Shown: piece by piece, positions 15,381 through 23,819 of the stretch | How the letters are laid out: each line of letters starts with the position of its first letter | Position numbering within the stretch: position 1 is the first letter of the stretch | Origin: Gluconobacter sphaericus NBRC 12467 | GTDB lineage: Bacteria > Pseudomonadota > Alphaproteobacteria > Acetobacterales > Acetobacteraceae | DNA: 64,000 bases | Reading direction: 5' to 3' | NCBI RefSeq assembly: GCF_006539125.1 | Contig: NZ_BJMK01000003.1 | Coordinates: forward strand, 124,001-188,000 | Made by a program: the position numbers and the translations under genes | The notes under the pieces: generated by a model | Databases searched by the model: none | Told to the model about the DNA's origin: nothing | Seen by the model: the letters and a program-made list of their open reading frames with translations, nothing else

Positions 15381-17111
15381 TGGTTCGGCCGCCGGGGGCA
15401 GAAGCGACCGGTAGCGGATCTTTTCAAGGGCGGCGGGGATGTCCATGACCGGCACAGCCTCGCACAGAAAATCGCCCTGCACGAAATCGCATTCCATCTC
15501 CAAAAGCGTGCGGACCTGTGTCGCGTTTCCGATCCCCTCGGCCACGACCTTGCGCCCGAGACTGTGGACGATGTCGATCACGCCCCGGATGATCGCGGCG
15601 TCTGTTCCATGACGTTCCAGACCGGCCACGAAAGCCCGGTTGATCTTTACTGCATCGAACGTGAAGGTCTTGAGATGCGTTAGGGATGCAAACCCTGTTC
15701 CAAAATCATCGAGGGCAATCTGGATACCTTTCTGGTGAAGGATGTCGAGTTCCTGTTCGATCTGGCCGTGGTGTGGGCGCGAGAAGATGTTCTCGGTGAT
15801 TTCGAGGGCCAGGGAGGTGAGCGGGATGTTCATTTCCTCGCCGAGGAGAGCGACTTTCCGGAAAAAATCGCTACCTTCGAAATCGCAGGATGTGATGTTG
15901 ATGGCGATGCGTTCGAAGCGGACGTTCTGTTCGCGAAGTCTGCGCATGTCCCGCATGACCTGCCGTGTAACGAAGGTATTCAGGGTCAGGGTCAGTCTTG
16001 GGTCTTCAAAGACTTCGGGAAAATGCTGAGGCGAGAGGATGGGGTGCTGCGGATGGTCCCAGTGCAGCAGGGCCTCGAAGGAAATATTGCCGGGCGTACT
16101 CAGGGAAAAGATGGGCTGGTAAAAGACCGCGATGCTCTGGTTGTGTAGTCCGGTCTGGACCCGTCTGCGCAGGCGGGCGGCATGGTCCAGTTTCTCTTCC
16201 ATGACAGGATGATATTCCCGGATACGGTTCCGGCCGCTGGTCTTGGCGGCATAGAGCGCAAGATCGGCGCATTTCAGAAGGGCTTTTTCCCGTGCATCGA
16301 CCAAGGGGACGCGGACATAGCCGATGCTGGCGGTGCAGGCATGGGTCATGGTGCGGTTGCGGAAGCTGAAGCGCATCTGCTCGAGGATTTCGAGAAGGAT
16401 ATTCTCGAACAGCGCCGGGCAGTCACCTGTCATGAGGATGGCGAATTCGTCGCCACCGATGCGAGCGATGAAGCAGTTTTCACTCTGGAAGGACTGGAGC
16501 TTCTCGGCGACCTTGCGCAGCAGCCGGTCTCCGGAATCGTGTCCTGACGTGTCGTTGACCGTCTTGAATGTGTCGATGTCGAGCAGAGCCAGACAGATAT
16601 GGCCTGCGGCACTCTGGCGCAGGGTTTTGCGAAGGGTGTGAGAGAAGTGCAGGCGGTTGGAAATCTTGGTCAGGAAGTCCGTATTGACGGCGTGCTGGAG
16701 CTTCTGACGGCTGGATTTCAGGTGGTTTTCCGCCTGTTTCCGTGGCGTGATATCAAAGCGGATGGCCACATAGCTGGTGACTTTTCCGCTTTCCGAAATA
16801 TGGGGAACGATCGTGGTGTCGACCCAGTAAAGGGAGCCGTCGCGCCGGCGGTTGCAGATCTCGCCGTGCCAGACATTGCCTGAGGCAATCGTCCGGTACA
16901 TCTGCCGGAAGAACTTCCGGTCGTGTTGGCCGGAGCGCAGCATCCGGTGATCGTTGCCAATGAGTTCGTTCCGCGTATATCCGCTGATTTCCTCGAACCG
17001 GCTGTTGACGGAAAGAATGCAGCCGCGGGTGTCGGTCATGGCGACAATGGCGGAGCAGTCTAGGGCATGAAGAACGAAATCGTCGCGGGGGGGGTGAGGC
17101 CAGTTCTTCAT
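15375..17111 (-). CDS. PAS-GGDEF-EAL cyclic-di-GMP signalling protein
   Basis: 578 residues. A PAS domain with PAC motif (about 14-125; SRFEEISGYTRNELIG, WHGEICNRRRDGSLYWVDTT) is followed by a GGDEF domain with intact signature RIGGDEF (GGDEF 219-223) and an EAL domain with FEALLHW (EAL 345-347). In the EAL domain the metal and catalytic residues appear present: INITS, EITEN, DDFGTG, VKIN, VAEGIG and FVQGD. Both cyclase and phosphodiesterase activities are therefore possible. No transmembrane segment is seen, so it is likely a cytoplasmic sensor. The ATG at 17111 has a GGAGAAG site; a GTG at 17156 is an alternative. Confidence 0.9.
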   Translation of the reverse strand: MKNWPHPPRDDFVLHALDCSAIVAMTDTRGCILSVNSRFEEISGYTRNELIGNDHRMLRSGQHDRKFFRQMYRTIASGNVWHGEICNRRRDGSLYWVDTTIVPHISESGKVTSYVAIRFDITPRKQAENHLKSSRQKLQHAVNTDFLTKISNRLHFSHTLRKTLRQSAAGHICLALLDIDTFKTVNDTSGHDSGDRLLRKVAEKLQSFQSENCFIARIGGDEFAILMTGDCPALFENILLEILEQMRFSFRNRTMTHACTASIGYVRVPLVDAREKALLKCADLALYAAKTSGRNRIREYHPVMEEKLDHAARLRRRVQTGLHNQSIAVFYQPIFSLSTPGNISFEALLHWDHPQHPILSPQHFPEVFEDPRLTLTLNTFVTRQVMRDMRRLREQNVRFERIAINITSCDFEGSDFFRKVALLGEEMNIPLTSLALEITENIFSRPHHGQIEQELDILHQKGIQIALDDFGTGFASLTHLKTFTFDAVKINRAFVAGLERHGTDAAIIRGVIDIVHSLGRKVVAEGIGNATQVRTLLEMECDFVQGDFLCEAVPVMDIPAALEKIRYRSLLPPAAEPA

Positions 17112-17375
17112 ATAATCTAGGCTTCTCCGGAAATCATCCTCTTGCTTTTTTATCACTCAGGTCTGGCTCTATCGAGAGGAGATCTGAGTAATATCGTAGA
17201 ATAATTAAGCGTTCGTTAAAAGGAGATCCAGCTGTTTTTGGGTATATTTTTGGAGGTCTGTTTCGGGATTTTTCTTTCTTGTTATGCGCGGTGTCAATTT
17301 TATTTTAACTATTTCGGGAAACTTAACATAATGGCGCGCGCCCGCCTATTTTGAACCCTGAATGCAGCCCTGTTC

Positions 17376-18059
17376 TTACAGTTCGGCCCACTGGCGCAGC
17401 AGGTTGTGATAGGTCGAGGTCAGCCCGAGAACAGCGGGATGGCTGTCCGGCAGCGCCTTGCGGGTTTCGATGATGGAGCAGTCAAATTCGTAAAGCAGAC
17501 GGCGCTTCGTATCGTCGCGGACCATGGATTGGGACCAGAAGAACGAGGCCCAGCGGCTGCCGCGTGTGATGCGGCTGACGCTGTGCAGGCTGGTCGAGGG
17601 ATAGAGCACCATGTCGCCGGCGGGGAGCTTGATACTCTGGGTGCCGTAAGTGTCCTGGATGACGAGTTCGCCGCCGTCATACTCGTCCGGTCCGGTGAGG
17701 AAGAGCGTGGAGGAGACGTCCGTGCGGATGCGCATCCCAGCACCGGGGATCGGGCGGATGGCGTTGTCTACATGGGCGTCGAAATGCATGCCGGTGTCGT
17801 AGCGGTTGAAGAGCGGCGGGTAGACGCGCAGGGGCAGGGCCGCGCTGTTGAAGGTCGGGTTACGGCCTAGCGCGCGCAGGACGAATTCCCCGAGTTCGCG
17901 GCATTCGGGGGAATCCTGCGGGATCTGGAGGTTTAGCTTGGCCTTGGCGGACTGTTCCCCCGCAGTGACGCGTCCGTCTGCCCATTCCGCGCCTTCCAGT
18001 CTGTCACGGAAGTAGCGGACTTCTTCGGGAGTGAGGACGTTCGGGATATGGATCAGCAT
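17376..18059 (-). CDS. PKHD-type Fe(II)/2-oxoglutarate hydroxylase (PiuC/YbiX family)
   Basis: 227-residue 2-oxoglutarate-dependent dioxygenase. Iron ligands are seen in HFDAHVD (His96, Asp98) and His159 (STSLHSV), with the 2-oxoglutarate arginine following in RITRGSRW. PiuC/YbiX proteins are commonly iron-regulated and found near TonB-dependent siderophore receptors; their substrate is not settled. A Fur-like box at 18111-18130 lies 52 bases upstream. It reads divergently from the RND metal efflux operon. Confidence 0.9.
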   Translation of the reverse strand: MLIHIPNVLTPEEVRYFRDRLEGAEWADGRVTAGEQSAKAKLNLQIPQDSPECRELGEFVLRALGRNPTFNSAALPLRVYPPLFNRYDTGMHFDAHVDNAIRPIPGAGMRIRTDVSSTLFLTGPDEYDGGELVIQDTYGTQSIKLPAGDMVLYPSTSLHSVSRITRGSRWASFFWSQSMVRDDTKRRLLYEFDCSIIETRKALPDSHPAVLGLTSTYHNLLRQWAEL

Positions 18060-18110
18060 GGACGTCGGGCCTTGAAGGAGAGGGGGGCGGAGATAGGAAC
18101 AACGGGCTCA

Positions 18111-18130
18111 AAATGAGAATGACTCTTATC
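18111..18130. promoter_or_regulatory. Fur-like box
   Basis: The core AATGAGAATGACTCTTAT resembles the Fur 19-mer with GAGAATGA-type hexamers in inverted orientation. The same 18-base core occurs upstream of exbB (31698-31715). It lies 52 bases upstream of the PKHD hydroxylase start and about 130 bases upstream of the RND outer-membrane component. Confidence 0.65.
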
Positions 18131-18258
18131 TCGGAGTCATAAAGCCGTTTGGAGGGAGGGGCAATTGGTGCAGGCCTCTGGTGTCCTGTGGGGGAACGGA
18201 AGCAAAGGTCGCATTTCCTTTCGTTGACAGGACTGGCGGGGCAGGGGATGACACGGAC

Positions 18259-19551
18259 ATGGCATTTCATTCCCTCCTCGTTACGCGCCGGACGGGGGTG
18301 TCGCGTGGGTGGATGACCGGCGTGGCGCTCATGGTGGTCTGTATCGTCGGAGCGGGACAGAGCCGTGCACAAGGGGGGCTCGTGGCGCCGCTGTCCATTC
18401 ATGATGCGATTGCGGCGGCCTGGAAGGCGGACCCTGTACGGGCTGAACTTGAGGTCAATCAGGATTCTGCCGATGCGCGGGCGAAAGCGGCGCAGTCCTG
18501 GTTTGCAGGCGGTCCGACGCTGACGGGGGACTATTATGATGACCGAATCAGCGGTTCCAACCATGGGTACATCACCTGGCAGGGTGGGGTTTCGGTACCG
18601 CTATGGTTGCCGGGGCAGGGTACGGCGACTGAGAACGTGGCGAAGGCCGAAGCGAAGATGGCGACCGTTCGCCTTGACGTAGAGCGGATGTCGGTTGCGG
18701 TGCGGGTCGTGGATGCGACCGGGGCTGCGATCATGGCTATGCGGCGGCAGACGGCGGCGCTGGCGACCGTAGCTGCGCTAAAGCGGATTGAAGCCGGTGT
18801 ACAGCGGGCCGGGCATGCCGGGGAAATCGCGATGTCGGACCAGCAGGCCGTGGAGGCGCAGTTGGCGCAGGCCCGCAGCGAAGCGGACATGGCGGCCGAG
18901 GAAATCGAAACTACGGCGAGCCAGTTACGGACGCTGACGGGGCTGCCGGGTGTCCCGGACATCACGCAGGCGGACGAGCACTGGCTGGGGCTGACGCGGG
19001 CCAATGATGCGCGCTGGGTCGAGGATGTTGATCCGCGGGTGCGGGCGACGCATCAGGCGGTGATTGCGGCGCAGAACCAGATGAAGCTGGTCCGCAAAAG
19101 TTTTATGCCCAATCCGGAAGTGGGGGTTGATGCGATCGATCAGGGGCAGTTTGGCAGCCCGTGGGATACGCAGGTGGGTGTCAATCTGCGGGTGCCGCTG
19201 CCGAGCGCTGTGACGAATACGCCGCAGGAATCCGCCGCCCGCGACCGGATGGCGGCGGCAACACGGGAGGAAGTCGAGGCGCGGCGGGCTGTGCGCAATG
19301 AGATGGCACAGGTCCGGGCGCATCTGGTGGCGGCGACGGGATCGCTGTCGAATTCACGGGTTGAGGCCAGTTCCATGTTGCGCCGGGCGGACGGGATGGA
19401 GCAGTCCTGGCGAGTTGGTGAGACGCCACTGATCGAGGCTCTGCGGGCACGGATGGATGCGTATCGGGCGCTGCTGGATCTGAATCGTGCTGAGATTGCC
19501 TGGCATGCGGCGATTATCCGGATGGGTATCGCGACGGGGACCATTCCATGA
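18259..19551 (+). CDS. Outer-membrane efflux protein of an RND metal exporter (CzcC/TolC family)
   Basis: 430 residues, with a signal peptide (cut near SRAQG) and the two alpha-helical repeats of outer-membrane efflux proteins (long Ala/Glu-rich helices at about 110-240 and 320-420). It would form the exit duct for the adaptor and RND pump encoded directly downstream; its stop overlaps the adaptor start. The start at 18259 gives a complete signal peptide; an upstream in-frame ATG at 18181 would add 26 unlikely residues. Confidence 0.85.
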   Translation: MAFHSLLVTRRTGVSRGWMTGVALMVVCIVGAGQSRAQGGLVAPLSIHDAIAAAWKADPVRAELEVNQDSADARAKAAQSWFAGGPTLTGDYYDDRISGSNHGYITWQGGVSVPLWLPGQGTATENVAKAEAKMATVRLDVERMSVAVRVVDATGAAIMAMRRQTAALATVAALKRIEAGVQRAGHAGEIAMSDQQAVEAQLAQARSEADMAAEEIETTASQLRTLTGLPGVPDITQADEHWLGLTRANDARWVEDVDPRVRATHQAVIAAQNQMKLVRKSFMPNPEVGVDAIDQGQFGSPWDTQVGVNLRVPLPSAVTNTPQESAARDRMAAATREEVEARRAVRNEMAQVRAHLVAATGSLSNSRVEASSMLRRADGMEQSWRVGETPLIEALRARMDAYRALLDLNRAEIAWHAAIIRMGIATGTIP

Positions 19552-20711
19552 GTCGGTTTGTGCGTTTTCTGGTCTGTGGGGTGGCGCTGTGTGCGCTTGG
19601 ATGTGCGGGTGCGGCAGATGCGCCGGGCTGGATGCAGCCGCTGACGCTCGGGGCGGAGGCGCGGGAGGGGGAGCATCTCCAGACAGCGCTGGTGCGGCAA
19701 GGGACGCTTCATGACACGGTCTCAGCGCTGGCGCGCGTGAGCGCAGATCTGTCGCGGACGGTGGTGATCCGCGCGAGCGGGGACGGGAAGGTCACGGCTG
19801 TGCGGGTGACGCCGGGGCAGACTGTGGTGCCCGGGCAGGCGCTTATTGATTACACGGATCATTCCCTTCACGTGCTGCATCTTCAGCTTGAGCAGGACGA
19901 GGCCGCTCTGGCGTCAGCAAAGGCGACGTTGGGGGAGGCTGAACTGGCGTATCGGCGCGGGCAGTCGCTTGTGGGTAGCACGGTGTCCGCCGGAGAAGTG
20001 CGGCGGCGTCAGGCAGCGGTGCAGCAGGCGCGTAGCATGGTCGTGGCGCGGGAAGCGGATATCGGGCTGATTCAGCATCGGCTGACGGAAGAGTTTACCT
20101 CCGTGACGGAAAAGATCGTGCAGGATGAGGCGTCTACGCTGATTTCGCCGGTGCGGGGTGTGGTGCAGTCCATTCAGACCTCTGTAGCGTCGGATGTGAC
20201 GCCGGGGCAGGCGGTGGCGACGGTTGTGGATCTGTCGGGGGTGTGGATTATCGCGGATCTGCGGCTGGATGAAGTGTCGCGGCTGGTGCCCGGTGGCACT
20301 GTGACGGTCCGTCCGTCCGGCAATGTACGGGCCGAGCCGTTCCGGGCGGCCATCACGACAATCGACGGCGTTGCCGATCCGGTGACGGGGCTTGTGAAGG
20401 TCGTCTGCGTCGTCGATCGGCCCGTGGCGTTCCTGCGGCCGGGGATCATGCTGGATGCGGCTCTTGAAACCAGCGAGGCCGTGGACGGTATGATTGTGCC
20501 GTCGAATGCGGTGCAGACGATCGAGGGGCATGACCTCGTTTATGTTCAGACCGCTGAAGGACAGTATGCGCCGCGTGAGGTGCGGGTGCGGCTGGCGACG
20601 GATGAGAGTGTCGTCGTGCAGGGAAATCTGAAGGTGGGGGATCGTGTGGTGACGGAGGGCAGTTTTGCCCTGAAGTCCATGTCGCTCGTTAGTGGGCTGG
20701 ATACGGACTGA
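19548..20711 (+). CDS. Periplasmic adaptor of an RND metal exporter (CzcB/HlyD family)
   Basis: 387 residues with an N-terminal signal or lipoprotein-like segment (GVALCALGCAG, with Cys near residue 20 as a possible lipidation site), a barrel-sandwich hybrid (ASGDGKVTAVRVTPGQTVVP and ISPVRGVVQSIQTSVASDVT), a coiled-coil hairpin between them (about 105-180) and a beta-barrel domain. Members of this family link the inner-membrane pump to the outer-membrane duct. The start overlaps the upstream stop (ATGA). Confidence 0.88.
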   Translation: MSRFVRFLVCGVALCALGCAGAADAPGWMQPLTLGAEAREGEHLQTALVRQGTLHDTVSALARVSADLSRTVVIRASGDGKVTAVRVTPGQTVVPGQALIDYTDHSLHVLHLQLEQDEAALASAKATLGEAELAYRRGQSLVGSTVSAGEVRRRQAAVQQARSMVVAREADIGLIQHRLTEEFTSVTEKIVQDEASTLISPVRGVVQSIQTSVASDVTPGQAVATVVDLSGVWIIADLRLDEVSRLVPGGTVTVRPSGNVRAEPFRAAITTIDGVADPVTGLVKVVCVVDRPVAFLRPGIMLDAALETSEAVDGMIVPSNAVQTIEGHDLVYVQTAEGQYAPREVRVRLATDESVVVQGNLKVGDRVVTEGSFALKSMSLVSGLDTD

Positions 20712-20720
20712 CTGGGTTTC

Positions 20721-23700
20721 ATGCTGCATTTTCTCCAGTCCAACCGTTTTGTCCTGCTGGGTCTTCTTGTCGCGCTGATGATCGGTGGGATCATGACCGT
20801 GCCGGGACTGCCGGTCGAGCCGGTACCGGATATTTCGCCCAAACAGGTTATGGTGTCGGTCACAGCCCCCGGACTGGCGACGGAAGAAGTTGAGAAGCTG
20901 ATTACCTTTCCGGTTGAGGCGAGTCTTACGGGTATTCCGGGCGTGACAGATCTGCGCTCCGTGTCGCGGACAGGAGTGTCAGCGGTCTATCTGCAGTTCG
21001 ATGATGCGACGGATATCGATCTGGACCGGACGCGGGTTGCCGAGCGGTTGCAGGCGGCACGGGACAGTATCACGATGCCGGGTGTGAGTGTCTCGATGGG
21101 GCCGCTGGCGACGGGCATGGGCGAGATCATGCAGTTGCAGATTCGGGGCGCCGGGCTTTCCCTGATGGAGCTGAACCGGCTCATGACCTGGACGGTCGTG
21201 CCGCAGCTTCGGCTGGTGCCGGGCGTGGTGGATGTTAATGTCAATGGCGGGTCGGTTGAGACCTACCAGGTGGCGGTTGACCCGGCGCGGATGCGGGCAT
21301 TCGGGGTCTCTGTCAGCGAGATCGTGCAGGCTGTCGATACGAACAATGCATCTTCCGGCGGGGGCTGGATTGCGCATCATGCCGAGCAGAATGTGGTGGT
21401 CGGTCGTGCACTGGTGGGCAGTCTGGCGGATTTTGGCGCCATTCCCGTCAAGTTCGGGACGGGCGGGCATGTGATCCGGCTGCGGGACATGGGCGTTGTC
21501 TCCGCTGGGCCACGCACGCGGCTTGGAGCCGTAACGCGCGACGGGCAGGGCGAGGCGGTCATCGGCGTCGTGATGATGCAGACAGGGGCGAGTTCAAACG
21601 CAACGCTGGCTGCGATCGGGCGCGCCTTGCCGACAATCCGGCAGGCCCTGCCGCCGGGCGTGACGCTGGAGCCGTTTTACAGCCGGGCGAGTCTGACGGG
21701 TCAGACCATCCATACGGTCAAGGAAAATCTGCTGATCGGCGCGGCGCTGGTGCTGTTCGTACTGGTCGTCGTGTTGGGGGACTGGCGGGCGGCGCTGGTG
21801 ATCGTGTCTGTCATTCCGGCGTCTCTGGTCGCCGCGATGGCGGGGATGCGGCTGTTTGGCGTGTCGGCCAATCTGCTGAGTCTGGGTGCGATCGATTTCG
21901 GAATGATCGTGGACAGTTCGCTCGTCGTGGTGGAGCACATCATGGTCGAGCGTGGGGAAAGCCATGGGACACGCCCCTTCGCAGCCCTGACCGCGGATGC
22001 TGCAAAGGCCGTGATACGGCCGGTCAGCTTCGCAATCTTCGTCATCATCATGGTCTATCTGCCGGTGCTGACGCTTCAGGGCATCGAGGGCAAGATGTTC
22101 CGGCCGATGGCGCAGACGGTCATTATGGCCCTGTTGGCCTCACTGGTTTACTGCTTCGTCTGCGTGCCGGTGCTTGCGGCAATGCTGATGCGCAAGGTCC
22201 AGGCGGACCGGGAGACCGTGTTCGTGCGGACCGTGCGCCGGTATTACGAGCCCGCCCTGCGCTGGACGGAACATCACAGCGGGCGCCTTCTGATCGTCAC
22301 GGGTGTTGCGTTTCTGGCGGCGTTGCTGATTGGCGGACGCCTGGGCGGGGAGTTCGTGCCGCAGCTTGAGGAAGGCTCGCTGGTCCTGACTTCGACGCGT
22401 CTGCCGGGGGCGTCCCTCGATACGGTGCTGGACGGGGTGACGGCGGAAGAGAAAATCCTGCGCTCTTTCCCCGAAGTGAAAACGGTCGTGAGCAGCACGG
22501 GAACGGCGGCTATTCCGACCGATCCGATGGGAACGAACGAGACCGATACGTTCATTTTCCTCCGCCCGCGTGAGGAATGGAAGACGGCGTCTACACAGGC
22601 CGGGCTGGTTACGAAAATCAATGACGTGTTGGAAAAAACGCGGCCGGATGCGGCATATTCGTGGTCGCAGCCGATCCAGATGCGGATGGATGATCTGTTG
22701 GCCGGTGTGCGGACGCAGCTTGCGATTTCGGTCTATGGCGATGATCTTGCGGAGCTGAACCGGATTGCCGGGCAGGTTGTTGAGACGCTGCACACTGTGC
22801 GTGGTGCAGCGGATGTCGCGTTGCAGGGGAGCGGGACGGTGCCGTTCCTGCATATCGACGTGAACCGGGATGCGGCAGCGCGGCTGGGAGTATCGGTGCC
22901 AGATATTCTTGCGGTTGTGGAAGCCGTGGGCGGGCATGTGGGCAAGCCGGTGACGGTGCAGGGAGCGATCATTCCAACGCAGGTGCGTCTGCGGGAGGAC
23001 GCGGTCAGTTCGGCGGACCGGATCGGGCATCTGCAGGTGCGCCGGGCGGACGGGCAGGGCTGGGTTTTGCTGTCGCAAGTGGCGGATATCGTGCTGTCGG
23101 ATGGCGTATCGCGGATTGACCGAGACAATATCCATCGCCGGGTGATCGTGCAGGCCAATATTCGCGGGCGGGATGTGAGTTCGTTTGTCGCGGCGGCGCA
23201 GCAGGCCGTGGCACAGAAAATCAGGATGCCGCAGGGCTACCGGATGGTCTGGGCCGGGCAGTTCCGGAACCTGCAATCCGCGCTGCACCGTCTGTTCATT
23301 GTTGTGCCGATTGCGCTGGCGCTGATTTTCCTGTTGCTGGTGGCGGCCCTGGGGTCGTTTGGTGCGGCGGCGCTTGTTTTTGCCAACCTGCCGATGGCGG
23401 CGACCGGCGGCATTTTCGTACTTGCGATCCGGGGGCTGCCGTTCAGCATTGCGGCAGGGATCGGGTTTATTGCGCTGTTTGGCGTGGCGATCCTGAACGG
23501 TGTGGTTTTGGTCAGTCAGATCCGCGTGTTCCGTCAGGAAGGGTTTGCGGCGGCAGAGGCGGCGTTTCAGGCCGCGCGGAGCCGGTTGCGACCGGTGCTG
23601 GCGACGGCATCCGTGGCCAGTCTGGGGTTTTTCCCGATGGCGTTTTCTGGCGGATCCGGCGCGGAAGTGGAGCGGCCGCTGGCATCGGTTGTGATCGGAG

Positions 23701-23798
23701 GGCTGATCTCTTCGACGCTTCTGACCTTGTTCGTACTGCCGACGCTCTATGCGCGGTTCTTCGGCGCTGAAGGCCGGGAGGCTCCGGACAAGGCGTGA
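20721..23798 (+). CDS. Heavy-metal RND efflux pump (CzcA/CusA family)
   Basis: 1025-residue inner-membrane proton antiporter with twelve expected transmembrane helices and two large periplasmic loops. The fourth-helix segment AIDFGMIVDSSLVVVEH contains the proton-relay acidic residues Asp392, Asp398 and Glu405 that mark the HME (heavy-metal efflux) branch. The metal cannot be fixed from sequence: CzcA-type proteins export Co, Zn, Cd or Ni, CusA-type export Cu and Ag. A Fur-like box in the upstream region raises the possibility of a link to iron. It is the third gene of a czcCBA-like operon. Confidence 0.92.
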   Translation: MLHFLQSNRFVLLGLLVALMIGGIMTVPGLPVEPVPDISPKQVMVSVTAPGLATEEVEKLITFPVEASLTGIPGVTDLRSVSRTGVSAVYLQFDDATDIDLDRTRVAERLQAARDSITMPGVSVSMGPLATGMGEIMQLQIRGAGLSLMELNRLMTWTVVPQLRLVPGVVDVNVNGGSVETYQVAVDPARMRAFGVSVSEIVQAVDTNNASSGGGWIAHHAEQNVVVGRALVGSLADFGAIPVKFGTGGHVIRLRDMGVVSAGPRTRLGAVTRDGQGEAVIGVVMMQTGASSNATLAAIGRALPTIRQALPPGVTLEPFYSRASLTGQTIHTVKENLLIGAALVLFVLVVVLGDWRAALVIVSVIPASLVAAMAGMRLFGVSANLLSLGAIDFGMIVDSSLVVVEHIMVERGESHGTRPFAALTADAAKAVIRPVSFAIFVIIMVYLPVLTLQGIEGKMFRPMAQTVIMALLASLVYCFVCVPVLAAMLMRKVQADRETVFVRTVRRYYEPALRWTEHHSGRLLIVTGVAFLAALLIGGRLGGEFVPQLEEGSLVLTSTRLPGASLDTVLDGVTAEEKILRSFPEVKTVVSSTGTAAIPTDPMGTNETDTFIFLRPREEWKTASTQAGLVTKINDVLEKTRPDAAYSWSQPIQMRMDDLLAGVRTQLAISVYGDDLAELNRIAGQVVETLHTVRGAADVALQGSGTVPFLHIDVNRDAAARLGVSVPDILAVVEAVGGHVGKPVTVQGAIIPTQVRLREDAVSSADRIGHLQVRRADGQGWVLLSQVADIVLSDGVSRIDRDNIHRRVIVQANIRGRDVSSFVAAAQQAVAQKIRMPQGYRMVWAGQFRNLQSALHRLFIVVPIALALIFLLLVAALGSFGAAALVFANLPMAATGGIFVLAIRGLPFSIAAGIGFIALFGVAILNGVVLVSQIRVFRQEGFAAAEAAFQAARSRLRPVLATASVASLGFFPMAFSGGSGAEVERPLASVVIGGLISSTLLTLFVLPTLYARFFGAEGREAPDKA

Positions 23799-23819
23799 GC
23801 CTGCCTGGAGCGTGTGCCC

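Noticed and set aside
20979-23288. Long minus-strand frames opposite the RND pump
   Set aside because: His/Arg/Pro-rich shadows of codon third-position GC bias; no motifs.
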